A stretch of 64,000 bases of DNA from Niabella pedocola (GTDB lineage Bacteria > Bacteroidota > Bacteroidia > Chitinophagales > Chitinophagaceae), in assembly GCF_021044425.1 (NCBI RefSeq), contig NZ_JAJNEC010000005.1, positions 1,488,001-1,552,000 of the forward strand, written 5' to 3'. Below the pieces are notes generated by a model, which ran no database searches, was not told the origin of the DNA, and saw nothing but the letters and a program-made list of their open reading frames with translations. Shown here one piece after another: positions 32,818 to 41,192 of this stretch; position 1 is the first letter of the stretch; the number at the start of each line of letters is the position of its first letter. The position numbers and the translations under genes were made by a program.

Positions 32818-34665
32818 TTACCGTCCAAACATTTTTTCGATCTGGTCCTGTTTAAATTCCAGGTAGGTAGGGTTACCATCCGGAGCCGTGTTAAAGGGCT
32901 CGCACTGGAACAGGTCGGTTACCAGTTGCCGCATTTCGCGTTCGGTTAAACGGTTACCATTCTTTACCGCCCGCTGCCGGGCAAGGGAGCGGATCAGTTT
33001 TTCCCGGTTAGACACGCGGATATCGCTGCTGAAATGTTTGTATTGTTCCAGGGTAAAATCGATCAGGTGCTTTTCATCGGTATCCTCCAGATCAGCCGGT
33101 GTACCCTGTACCACAAAACTATTTTTGCCAAAAGGTTCTATTTCATACCCCAGCATCAGCAAATCCGGCAACAGTTCACCAAGCAATACCGCATCCGAAG
33201 GCGAAAGCTCCAGGGTTACCGGAAACATACTTTTTTGAATGGTGACCGGCGCTCCGGCCGCAGCCTCTTTCATTTGTGTATACAATACCCGCTCATGCGC
33301 CGCCTGCTGGTTAATGAGCAGGAAACTTTTATCTGCAGGCATAATAATATAAGTATTCAACACCTGGGTGAGTTCTGTATCCCCGTCTACTTCAAACCGG
33401 TTCCGCTTGTTTTGGATCACCAGGTGTTGTTGCTGTGCTGTTTTCTCATAGTCAAAAAGGGCTTCTTCCCTGGGAAGGGGCTCATAAAAATCTCTCCAGC
33501 TTTTCAACTCCTGGCCGGAGGGCTTTTCAATAAAATGCGCCTGGTGCTTTTGCGTAAATCCCTGGTATAAGGACGAACCGGATGCCTGCTGCTGCTGATC
33601 GCTTGTAAACGGCTGGCTTACAGAGGGCAGTTGCTGAATGGAGGCATCCAGGTCAAAATCCAGGGTGGGTGTAATACTAAATTGCGCCAGGGCATGCTTT
33701 ACAGCGGCCTGCACAAATGCATACACGATCTTTTCATCTTCAAATTTGATTTCCTGCTTGGTAGGATGCACATTTACATCCACCTGCGTCGGATCCAGGT
33801 CTATAAATAATACATACATCGGAAAACTGTCTGCGGGCAGTAGTTCCTGGTAAGCACTCATCACCGCATGGTTCAGGTAGGCGCTTTTAATAAAGCGGTT
33901 GTTTACAAAAAAATATTGATCCCCCCGGGTCTTTTTGGCAGTTTCCGGCTTGCCCGTAAACCCGTGGATGTTCATATAATCTGTTTGTTCGGCTACAGAA
34001 ACCATTTTGGCATTATAGCTGTTGCCCAGCAATTGAACGATCCGCTGTTTCAGGCTGCCCGGCTCCAGGTGCATTACTTGCTGGCCATTGCTGGTAAGGG
34101 TAAACAGGATATATGGAAAGGCCATGGTTACCCGCGTAAATTCCTCTACAATATGTCGCATCTCCGCCGCATTGCTTTTTAGGAAATTCCTTCGCGCCGG
34201 TACATTAAAAAACAGGTTCTTCATGGCAATACTGGTACCGTTTGGACTGGCCGCGGGTTCCTGCGTAACCACTGTGCTGTTTTCTACTTCTATGTATGTA
34301 CCGGTTTCATCCTCCGGCCGTTTGGTCTTTAGCGCTACCTGCGCTACGGCAGCAATAGAAGCCAGCGCCTCTCCGCGAAAACCCATGGTATGAATATGAA
34401 ACAGATCATCAATATTCCGGATCTTGGAAGTGGCGTGCCGTTCAAAACACATGCGGGCATCGGTTTCGCTCATACCACTACCATTATCAATTACCTGCAA
34501 CAACGTTTTGCCGGCATCCACCACAATCAGCTGAATGGCGGTAGCCCCGGCATCTACGGCATTTTCCAGCAGCTCTTTTACAGCGCTGGCCGGACGCTGG
34601 ATGACTTCACCGGCGGCAATCTGGTTAGCAATATTATCAGGTAATAAAAGAATCTTATCAGACAC
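32818..34665 (-). CDS. mutL: DNA mismatch repair protein MutL
   Basis: A 615-residue protein of usual length. The GHKL ATPase domain starts LPDNIANQIAAGEVIQRPAS and contains KELLENAVDAGAT (motif I), DNGSGM (motif II) and GFRGEALASIAAV (motif III). The transducer domain ends near residue 330 with VDVNVHPTKQEIKFED. A Gln-rich linker (~345-370) leads to the C-terminal dimerisation domain. No DQHA(x)2E(x)4E endonuclease motif is seen: the region reads INQQAAHERVLYTQ, with Asn-Gln-Gln in place of Asp-Gln-His, so nicking activity is doubtful. It links MutS mismatch recognition to strand removal. Confidence 0.96.
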   Translation of the reverse strand: MSDKILLLPDNIANQIAAGEVIQRPASAVKELLENAVDAGATAIQLIVVDAGKTLLQVIDNGSGMSETDARMCFERHATSKIRNIDDLFHIHTMGFRGEALASIAAVAQVALKTKRPEDETGTYIEVENSTVVTQEPAASPNGTSIAMKNLFFNVPARRNFLKSNAAEMRHIVEEFTRVTMAFPYILFTLTSNGQQVMHLEPGSLKQRIVQLLGNSYNAKMVSVAEQTDYMNIHGFTGKPETAKKTRGDQYFFVNNRFIKSAYLNHAVMSAYQELLPADSFPMYVLFIDLDPTQVDVNVHPTKQEIKFEDEKIVYAFVQAAVKHALAQFSITPTLDFDLDASIQQLPSVSQPFTSDQQQQASGSSLYQGFTQKHQAHFIEKPSGQELKSWRDFYEPLPREEALFDYEKTAQQQHLVIQNKRNRFEVDGDTELTQVLNTYIIMPADKSFLLINQQAAHERVLYTQMKEAAAGAPVTIQKSMFPVTLELSPSDAVLLGELLPDLLMLGYEIEPFGKNSFVVQGTPADLEDTDEKHLIDFTLEQYKHFSSDIRVSNREKLIRSLARQRAVKNGNRLTEREMRQLVTDLFQCEPFNTAPDGNPTYLEFKQDQIEKMFGR

Positions 34666-34699
34666 GGTATCTTGAGTTTTGAACCGGTAAAGGTACGCT

Positions 34700-34846
34700 T
34701 TACGGCCTAAATCTTCCGGGGTAACCGATGGGAATTTCAGTAGTTACGAGCTCCGGGGCCAGGGCAAATACTGTCCCGCCTTCCGGAAGTGTTTCATATA
34801 CTTCCATAGCGGCTCTTGGCGGACGCTGGTATTTTTCTTTTGCCAT
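34700..34846 (-). CDS. Small 48-residue ORF, possible gene remnant
   Basis: A short reading frame just upstream of mutL on the same strand, with a well-formed start MAKEKYQRPPRAAMEVYETL and a stop after PGRFRP. The first 22 residues look like the opening of Uma2-family restriction-endonuclease-like proteins in Bacteroidota, while the rest does not match, as if the gene were frameshifted or truncated. It may also be a genuine small protein. No ribosome-binding sequence decides it. Confidence 0.4.
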   Translation of the reverse strand: MAKEKYQRPPRAAMEVYETLPEGGTVFALAPELVTTEIPIGYPGRFRP

Positions 34847-34920
34847 TGTAAGTCCCATAGAAGCAAGTTAAAAAATAATCGGGTCATAAAGATTTCACAC
34901 GGCCGTTTTCATCAAATCTT

Positions 34921-34928
34921 TATTTTTG
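34921..34928 (+). promoter_or_regulatory. -7 element of the deoxyhypusine-synthase-like gene
   Basis: TATTTTTG is an exact TAnnTTTG, 58 bp before the ATG at 34987. The -33 element is not clear. Confidence 0.35.
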
Positions 34929-34986
34929 TCCCTCGCAATGTCTCACCTTATTGTGATCTGAAGGCGGAGTAAAATTCAAAAAAATC

Positions 34987-35961
34987 ATGAGTAAAGGACC
35001 TGTTTCTCAATTTATTGAACATCATTACCGGCATTTCAATGCAGCGGCACTGATCGATGCGGCCAAAGGTTATGAAGCCCATATGAATGCCGGCGGTAAG
35101 ATGATGATCACCCTTGCCGGTGCCATGAGCACGGCCGAACTGGGTATTTCGCTTGCTGAAATGATCCGTCAGGACAAGGTACAGATCATTTCCTGTACGG
35201 GTGCCAACCTGGAGGAAGATGTGATGAACCTGGTGGCACATTCCCATTACAAACGCGTTCCCAACTACCGCGATCTCACGCCGCAGGAGGAATGGGACCT
35301 GCTGGAAAACCATTACAACCGGGTAACAGATACCTGTATTCCCGAAGAAGAAGCCTTCCGTCGCCTTCAGAAACATCTTGTAAAACAGTGGAACGACGCG
35401 GAAGAAAAAGGCGAACGCTATTTTCCGCATGAATTCCTGTACAAAACCGTTCTGAGCGGAGACCTCGAACAATACTATGAAATCGATCCGAAAGACAGCT
35501 GGATCGTTGCAGCAGCAGAAAAGAATATCCCGATCGTGGTTCCGGGATGGGAAGACAGCACCACCGGAAATATCTTTGCCAGCTATGTAATCAAAGGCGA
35601 ATTAAAAGCCAGTACCGTAAAAAGCGGAATCGAATACATGACCTGGCTGGCCGATTGGTACCGCAATAACAGCGAAGGCACAGGTGTTGGCTTTTTCCAG
35701 ATCGGTGGCGGTATTGCGGGCGATTTCCCCATCTGTGTGGTACCTATGATGTACCAGGACCTGGAATGGCATGACGTACCGTTCTGGAGCTATTTTTGCC
35801 AGATCAGCGATAGCACTACTTCCTTCGGCTCCTATTCCGGTGCAGTGCCTAACGAAAAGATCACCTGGGGGAAACTGGATATTCATACCCCAAAATTCAT
35901 CGTGGAAAGCGATGCTACGATCGTAGCGCCCCTGATATTTGCCTGGCTCCTGGGCTGGTAA
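34987..35961 (+). CDS. Deoxyhypusine synthase family protein
   Basis: A 324-residue enzyme of the DHS fold. It has the N-terminal block MITLAGAMSTAELGISLAEMI, the NAD-site segment SCTGANLEEDVMNLVAHSHY, GVGFFQIGGGIAGDFPICVVP and the C-terminal SGAVPNEKITWGKL. The lysine in WGK (Lys296) aligns with the human catalytic Lys329 that forms the spermidine imine, so the chemistry should be intact. Bacteria have no eIF5A to modify; related bacterial and plant enzymes make homospermidine or similar polyamines, so transfer of an aminobutyl group between polyamines is the best guess. It is a single-gene unit with its own -7 element and terminator. Confidence 0.93.
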   Translation: MSKGPVSQFIEHHYRHFNAAALIDAAKGYEAHMNAGGKMMITLAGAMSTAELGISLAEMIRQDKVQIISCTGANLEEDVMNLVAHSHYKRVPNYRDLTPQEEWDLLENHYNRVTDTCIPEEEAFRRLQKHLVKQWNDAEEKGERYFPHEFLYKTVLSGDLEQYYEIDPKDSWIVAAAEKNIPIVVPGWEDSTTGNIFASYVIKGELKASTVKSGIEYMTWLADWYRNNSEGTGVGFFQIGGGIAGDFPICVVPMMYQDLEWHDVPFWSYFCQISDSTTSFGSYSGAVPNEKITWGKLDIHTPKFIVESDATIVAPLIFAWLLGW

Positions 35962-35987
35962 ACAATTTCAAATACAGATCAAATCAG

Positions 35988-36010
35988 AAAGGGCCTTATG
36001 GCCCTTTTTT
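35988..36010 (+). terminator. Rho-independent terminator after the DHS-like gene
   Basis: GGGCC (35991-35995), loop TTAT and GGCCC (36000-36004), flanked by AAA and six T. Confidence 0.92.
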
Positions 36011-36025
36011 ATGCTGCTGTAAAAT

Positions 36026-36132
36026 TTAAAAGAGGGCTCCCATCCCTGTTGCCGTTGCTCAAAAAACCAAATTTCGGATGGCCCTGTGTTGCTGCTATAA
36101 CAAGAAATGGGCACAGGGAGCCCCTCTTTTAA
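36026..36132. repeat. 107-bp inverted-repeat element
   Basis: TTAAAAGAGGGCTCCC (36026-36041) is the reverse complement of 36116-36132 apart from one extra base. The region between has a further partial match (CATCCCTG / GGCCCTGTG). It borders the 3' end of the minus-strand lipoprotein gene and could be a small mobile element or its terminator. Confidence 0.5.
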
Positions 36133-36148
36133 TTACACGAAAGAACTA

Positions 36149-36697
36149 CTATTTTGCAGTGAAACTGGCGGTGGCCCCAGCCGAAGTAACCACCAGCACA
36201 CTGGATGTAAGCTGCTGAACAGCCCAGGTAACCTTGTTAGAAGAAGCTCCCTTTACCGTCAGGTTGCCCGAAGCATCTACCTGTAATAAATTGCAATATG
36301 CCTGTATAAAGGCATTAAACGCCACCAGTCCCCCGGTATAGGCATTTACAACCGCCTGCAGGTTAGCGGCGGCGCCGCCGTTCACCGTATAGCTGATACT
36401 GATATTTGAAATTTCAATATTATTTCCATCATAGCTCCATGTACCGGTTACCAAAGCCCCGATGCTGCTATAACTTCCGGCACCGGCTATCGCACTGTTC
36501 AGGTTCACACTAAAATTATGATTGGCACTAAAAGTGGCCACGGGCTTTTGTTCACCGGTTGTAGCAGTTGTATTGGTTTGCTGCCAGGAATGGGCTTCAA
36601 GCTTTTGTTCATCAGCGGATCCGGCATCCCCGTTTTCTTTGCTGCAAGCCAAACACAATACGATCATCAAGGTAGGTAAAAGAAGGTTCAAACGCAT
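36149..36697 (-). CDS. Small lipoprotein of unknown function (lipocalin-like pattern)
   Basis: A 182-residue lipoprotein. I start at the ATG at 36697 because it gives a signal peptide with lipobox LAC (Cys18); the frame extends upstream into the MITE-like repeat and is not coding there. After a short linker the mature protein shows HSWQQTN, ATFSANHNFSVNL and VTGTWSYDGNNIEIS, resembling the lipocalin-like or DUF5004-type domains common in Bacteroidota, and ends in alternating strands LTSSVLVVTSAGATASF. Function unknown; it should be anchored in the periplasm or at the surface. Confidence 0.8.
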   Translation of the reverse strand: MRLNLLLPTLMIVLCLACSKENGDAGSADEQKLEAHSWQQTNTTATTGEQKPVATFSANHNFSVNLNSAIAGAGSYSSIGALVTGTWSYDGNNIEISNISISYTVNGGAAANLQAVVNAYTGGLVAFNAFIQAYCNLLQVDASGNLTVKGASSNKVTWAVQQLTSSVLVVTSAGATASFTAK

Positions 36698-36786
36698 ATA
36701 TACAATTGAATAGATAAATGGAACAGGTGCACAAGATAGGCGTGCATTATGAAGGAAAGGTGAGCTCCTTGGGAGAGGGCACAAAA

Positions 36787-36934
36787 AAGAGGCTGTCTCA
36801 AAAGTCGTTTTACAACATGATGTCATTCTGAACTTGTTTCAGAATCTATTGACAAGCAATCATCTTTAGATGCCGAAACAATCCCGACTTATCGGGACGG
36901 CATGACAAAATAGAGACGTTTGATACAACCTCTT
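36787..36934. mobile_element. MITE-like element with 20-bp terminal inverted repeats
   Basis: The left end AAGAGGCTGTCTCAAAAGTC (36787-36806) matches the reverse complement of the right end (36915-36934) at 17 of 20 bases. Both sides are flanked by CAAAA (36782-36786 and 36935-36939), a possible 5-bp target duplication. No coding sequence is inside; it carries the palindromic repeat of the next entry. It lies between the M28 peptidase gene and the small lipoprotein gene. Confidence 0.6.
36821..36907. repeat. Palindromic intergenic repeat, family copy 2
   Basis: Bounded by TGTCAT and ATGACA, it holds hairpins ATTCTGAA-CTTGT-TTCAGAAT (36825-36845) and ATGCCG...CGGCAT (36870-36875, 36898-36903) enclosing CCCGA-CTTA-TCGGG. 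It shares the core CTGAACTTGTTTCAG with the repeat at 32696-32730. Confidence 0.72.
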
Positions 36935-36954
36935 CAAAAATCAGTTGAATAGGC

Positions 36955-38496
36955 TTATTCGGGTAATTTCAGGTCCCGTTTCAACATGGCGTCCCTGTTA
37001 GCCATTTCCCAGGCGGTATAAAAGATCATCTGCGCTCTTTTAGCCATCAGCGGAAAATTGATCTTATCGATCGTATCGGTGGGTTTGTGATAATCGGCTT
37101 TTAACATCCCATCATAAAAAAACAGGATCGGAACACCCTTCCGGGCAAAGTTATAATGATCGCTGCGGTAGTAGATACGCTCGGTATCATTCGGATCGTC
37201 AAATTTGTAATCCAACACCAGCTTGGTGTATTTGTTGTTCATTCCCTCGTTGATCACCGGGAGGTCGGTACTCAATTTATCATGTCCGATCACATATACA
37301 TAATTCAGCGTATCGGCGCTCATGCGCTCCGTATCAATTCGGCCGATCATATCAATGTTCAGGTCGGCAGTAGTTTTATCCATCGGGTATACCGGGTTTT
37401 CTGAATAATACTCAGAGCCCCAAAGGCCTTTCTCCTCCCCGCTCACCGTCATAAACACAACGGTCCTACGCGGACCTTTACCCGCTTTTTTGGCCAGGGC
37501 AAATGCTTCAGCCATTTCAAGAACGCTTACCGTTCCGGAGCCGTCGTCATCCGCGCCATAATAAATATTTCCTTCCGCGTCTTTGCCAACATGATCATAG
37601 TGCGCAGTAATGAACAGATACTCATCTTTTTTGTCGGTACCTTCAATCACTCCCAGCACATTGGAAGCCGTAGCCCGGTCTTTCTGCAACTGGTAATTCA
37701 AGGTTACGGATCCCTGGTTCATTCCCGGCTTGGTTTGGCCGTTATCGAGGGCTGCCTTTATTTCTTCGAAGCCGTGACCGCTCACTTTTTCAACAACATC
37801 AGCACTGATATAAAACACGGGTGCCGCCTTGCCCGGGGCCTCTTTTTCCCATTCGGGCCGGTAACTTACCTTTATTTTTGAGCGGGGTGGGATCTCCTTG
37901 GTAGCAATGAAAACGGCACCAGCACCTTTCGCCAGGGCATTTCTGACCTTGGCAGTAAATGTAGTGGAGGCCAATCTTCCCTGCACCGAAGGCGTAAACC
38001 CCTTAGGGCTTCCGGCAATAAGCACTACCAGTTTCCCCTTCACATCCAGTCCCTCATAATCGTCCCGGTTCTGATCCACTATGCCGTACCCAACAAATGC
38101 ATATTCGCTATAATTGAGGTTTAGTTTGTCGTCACTGGTCCATATGGGCGCCACTTCATCTATTCCTTTAAAAGGCATCCCGTTAATGGTTAGGTCCAAT
38201 ACGGCCAGCGAATCCCTGGACAACTGGTAGGTTTGCCGGAAGCTTCCGTTGTTGCCGGGTTTCAGCCCCAGTTTTTTGAAATGCGCCGTAATATATTCTG
38301 CGGCTTTCTCCAGCCCTGGGGAAGGCGTATCCCGCCCCTCCATTTCTGCACTGGCTATTACATTTAAATGATTTTTCAGATCGGTGGTGGTAATGGATCG
38401 CGCAAAAGTTTGCGGATCAGCCTTTTTTTGCGCCGTTCCTGTTATGGCGGAGCAAACAGCAGCCACGGCAAAAAGATGCTTTATCATATTTCTCAT
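36955..38496 (-). CDS. M28 family metallopeptidase, secreted
   Basis: A 513-residue exported aminopeptidase-type enzyme with signal peptide HLFAVAAVCSAITGTAQ. A protease-associated (PA) domain insert lies at about residues 110-260. The two-zinc M28 site is visible in order: TAHYDHVG, GADDDGSGTVSVLEMA (bridging Asp), VSGEEKGLWGS (Glu-Glu with the general base), NIDMIGR, and the late His in RSDHYNFA. It should release N-terminal residues or cut peptides in the periplasm or outside. It is the last gene of the long minus-strand run, 43 bp after rpiB. Confidence 0.93.
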   Translation of the reverse strand: MRNMIKHLFAVAAVCSAITGTAQKKADPQTFARSITTTDLKNHLNVIASAEMEGRDTPSPGLEKAAEYITAHFKKLGLKPGNNGSFRQTYQLSRDSLAVLDLTINGMPFKGIDEVAPIWTSDDKLNLNYSEYAFVGYGIVDQNRDDYEGLDVKGKLVVLIAGSPKGFTPSVQGRLASTTFTAKVRNALAKGAGAVFIATKEIPPRSKIKVSYRPEWEKEAPGKAAPVFYISADVVEKVSGHGFEEIKAALDNGQTKPGMNQGSVTLNYQLQKDRATASNVLGVIEGTDKKDEYLFITAHYDHVGKDAEGNIYYGADDDGSGTVSVLEMAEAFALAKKAGKGPRRTVVFMTVSGEEKGLWGSEYYSENPVYPMDKTTADLNIDMIGRIDTERMSADTLNYVYVIGHDKLSTDLPVINEGMNNKYTKLVLDYKFDDPNDTERIYYRSDHYNFARKGVPILFFYDGMLKADYHKPTDTIDKINFPLMAKRAQMIFYTAWEMANRDAMLKRDLKLPE

Positions 38497-38539
38497 TTTC
38501 TGTATTTGAGTCCGTTAACCCACCCGGCGCCGGATTGTT

Positions 38540-38995
38540 TTAACCGCAGCAGATCTTATCCACCCGGTTTGCGTGGCGGCCGCCTTCAAATGCGGTGCTG
38601 ATGAATGCTTCCACCATTACCTCCGCCACATCCTCCGGAATAAACCGGGCAGGTATGCACAGCACATTGGCATTATTATGTTTGCGGGCCAGTTCGGCAA
38701 TCTCCTTATCCCAGCAAAGTGCCGCCCGTACGCCCTGGTGTTTATTGGCGGTGATGGCAACGCCGTTACCACTGCCGCAAAGCAGGATCCCAAATGCATA
38801 TTCCCCGCTTTCAACCGCAGCGGCCACGGGATGGGCAAAATCCGGGTAGTCGACCGAATCGGAAGAATGTGCCCCAAAATCTTTAAATGCCAGCCCCTTC
38901 CCTTCCAGGAAAGAAATCACATACTGTTTATACTCAAAGCCGGCATGATCACTGCCAATGGCAACGGGCTTCTGTGTATCAAATATTGTTTCCAT
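38540..38995 (-). CDS. rpiB: Ribose 5-phosphate isomerase B
   Basis: A 151-residue LacAB/RpiB-type isomerase. I use the ATG at 38995 (METIFDTQ), 11 bp after the tatC stop; a GTG seven codons earlier overlaps tatC. The family start PVAIGSDHAGFEYKQ and the active-site Cys in GILLCGSGNGVAITANK are clear. NNANVLCIPARF and the C-terminal GGRHANRVDKI follow. It interconverts ribose 5-phosphate and ribulose 5-phosphate in the pentose phosphate pathway. Confidence 0.95.
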   Translation of the reverse strand: METIFDTQKPVAIGSDHAGFEYKQYVISFLEGKGLAFKDFGAHSSDSVDYPDFAHPVAAAVESGEYAFGILLCGSGNGVAITANKHQGVRAALCWDKEIAELARKHNNANVLCIPARFIPEDVAEVMVEAFISTAFEGGRHANRVDKICCG

Positions 38996-39006
38996 AAAAA
39001 ATATTT

Positions 39007-39855
39007 TTAGCTCCACTCTTCCGGGTTCTCTAATTTTCTTTTCCGCTCAATCTTCGACGCCAGTGCCACACTTACCTCAAAAAGGATATACAGCGGTGCG
39101 GTAACCACGGCCAGGCTAAACGGATCCGTAGTGGGTGTAATGATGGCTGCGGCAATAAGGATTACCACAAACGCGTGCCTGCGGTACTTTTTCAATACGG
39201 TACCTGTAAGAATTCCGGATTTGGCCAGCAGCAATACCAGTAACGGCAGCTGGAACAGCACGCCGATTCCCACGGTGGTATAGATCACGTTCTCCAGGTA
39301 GTCTGAAAATGTGGGAATGATCTGGATTTGATCGCTGAGCTTATAATTAAAATAAAAGCTTACCATCAGGGGCGTAAGAATAAAATAGCCAAACGCCACT
39401 CCCAGGAAAAATAATACAGACACCCAGAAGATGATCCCGGATGTTCCTTTCCGCTCTTTATCCGACAAGGCCGGCTTTACAAAGCGCCAGATCTCCCAGA
39501 AAATATACGGAAAGGCCAGTATAAACCCTCCTACAAAGGCCACCGTAAAGGAAGCAATGAACTGTCCGGTCATGGTGGTTTCCTGGAACTTCGGCTCAAC
39601 CTTAAGGCAAAGCCCATCAATGCCCATTCGCTGTCCCATCGAACAAAGCCATTTTACAGAAATAAAGTCCGGCCTTGTGGGGCCGAAAATAATGTCATCC
39701 ACAAAAAAGTTGGAAAACATAAAAACCACAATGGCACAAATCACCACTGCGATCACGCTGCGTATCAAATGCCACCTTAAAACTTCCAGGTGGTCTATAA
39801 AGGACATCTCATCCTCGCCACCACTCCTTTTCTTTAAAAAATCCAGTAAAGCCAT
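39007..39855 (-). CDS. tatC: Sec-independent protein translocase TatC
   Basis: A 282-residue inner-membrane protein with six helices. The cytoplasmic N-terminus MSFIDHLEVLRWHLIRS carries the TatC signature (HLEELR-type) that binds the twin-arginine signal. FAFPYIFWEIWRFVKPALS-type sequence (ILAFPYIFWEIWRFVKPAL) after helix 2 and the TPTTDPFSLAV segment before the last helix are characteristic. It exports folded proteins. An insertion at about residues 65-100 (DFISVKWLCSMGQRMG) is common in Bacteroidota TatC. No tatA is adjacent. Confidence 0.95.
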   Translation of the reverse strand: MALLDFLKKRSGGEDEMSFIDHLEVLRWHLIRSVIAVVICAIVVFMFSNFFVDDIIFGPTRPDFISVKWLCSMGQRMGIDGLCLKVEPKFQETTMTGQFIASFTVAFVGGFILAFPYIFWEIWRFVKPALSDKERKGTSGIIFWVSVLFFLGVAFGYFILTPLMVSFYFNYKLSDQIQIIPTFSDYLENVIYTTVGIGVLFQLPLLVLLLAKSGILTGTVLKKYRRHAFVVILIAAAIITPTTDPFSLAVVTAPLYILFEVSVALASKIERKRKLENPEEWS

Positions 39856-39903
39856 CGTATATCAAAAATGGAGGACAAAGATGCGTATAAAATGCTCAAA
39901 AGT

Positions 39904-41151
39904 CTATTTTAATTTTTTGATTTTCACCATCTCGATCCGCGTATCATTTACCCCAAGAATATCAAATTCAAAATCGCCGATAATGATCCGTTCTTTCTGG
40001 GCGGGAATGGTTTCATAAAAATTGATAATATACCCCGAAAGGGTTTCTGAATCTGCCTTATCTTCAAATTCAAAATCGTATTTTTTTTCCAGGTAATCCA
40101 GCTCCATCCTTCCGGAAAAGATGTATTCATCCTCGGATATCCGTTTTTCCACAAAAAGCTGGGTATCATACTCGTCCCATATTTCCCCAAAAAGTTCCTC
40201 CAGCACATCTTCCATGGTAATAATACCCGCAGTACCACCAAACTCATCCACTACCCAGGCGATGCTTTTTGACTCTTTGCTGAATTTATTAATCAGCCCC
40301 ACAGCCGTCATACTCTCCGGAACAGCAATAATGGGGATCAGGATCGACGCAATATCCGCCGGCTTTTTAAACAGATCCAGCTCATGGGCAAAGCCCAGGA
40401 TATTATCGATGTTCGACTCATAAATAATGATCCGGCTTCGCTTTGTTTCTACAAATTTCTGAATCAGGGATTCAACCGGCGCATTTACATCCACAGCAAT
40501 GATCTCTTTGCGGGGCACCATGCTCTGCCGTATTTTGATATTAGCCAGTTCCTGCGCGTTCTCCAGGAGATGGGTGCTCGTTTCTTCGCGCAACGTTTTC
40601 TTACTGTCGCGGAACATAAACTGCAGGTCGTTCCGTGCAAACGGCGATTTGCCCTTATCCAGCCGCACATTAAACACATACTTCAGGATCCAGTTAGACA
40701 GCCGGAAAAGCGCCGCAGTGATGGGATACAGCAGCCATAAAAAGAAATTGATGATCACTGCCAGCCGGCTGAGCAGGGTATTACTGTTTGCCCTGAAAAC
40801 CGCCCGGGGTATGAATTCTACAAATATCAGGATGATGAGGGTGTTAAAAGTGATCTCCAGCAGGATTTGCGCCGTGCGCGAATTGATACCGCTTTTTTGC
40901 CAGAAAGGGATCAGTACTTCACTGGTTTGCAATACAAAGATGGTAAGGGCCGTGATATACCCGATTACGGTTGTTCCCCAGAAGATCGCCGGCATATCCA
41001 CAAACTTACCCAGCAACCGTCCTGTTAAGGTGCCTTGTTTTCTTTTTAGCTCAATGTTCAGCCTGCTGGCGCCAAAGAAAGCCATTTCCACGCCGGCAAA
41101 AAAGATCATGAACAGCAAAGAAACGATCCACATTAATAGCTGCCATTCCAT
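39904..41151 (-). CDS. CNNM/CBS-domain membrane protein (HlyC/CorC family, GldE-like)
   Basis: A 415-residue protein: CNNM transmembrane domain with about four helices (residues ~1-165, FFAGVEMAFFGASRLNIELK at the start), two CBS domains (~195-320, including SMVPRKEIIAVDVNAPVES and the EDVLEELFGEIWDE end) and a C-terminal CorC_HlyC domain (ETLSGYIINFYETIPAQKER). Relatives handle Mg2+ or Co2+, and GldE of gliding Bacteroidota belongs to the same superfamily, but no other gld gene is near. It probably moves or senses divalent cations at the inner membrane. It is 41 bp downstream of gmk. Confidence 0.9.
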   Translation of the reverse strand: MEWQLLMWIVSLLFMIFFAGVEMAFFGASRLNIELKRKQGTLTGRLLGKFVDMPAIFWGTTVIGYITALTIFVLQTSEVLIPFWQKSGINSRTAQILLEITFNTLIILIFVEFIPRAVFRANSNTLLSRLAVIINFFLWLLYPITAALFRLSNWILKYVFNVRLDKGKSPFARNDLQFMFRDSKKTLREETSTHLLENAQELANIKIRQSMVPRKEIIAVDVNAPVESLIQKFVETKRSRIIIYESNIDNILGFAHELDLFKKPADIASILIPIIAVPESMTAVGLINKFSKESKSIAWVVDEFGGTAGIITMEDVLEELFGEIWDEYDTQLFVEKRISEDEYIFSGRMELDYLEKKYDFEFEDKADSETLSGYIINFYETIPAQKERIIIGDFEFDILGVNDTRIEMVKIKKLK

Positions 41152-41192
41152 AAGATAAAGATAAATAAATTGCTACATCAAACCGCCTTTGT

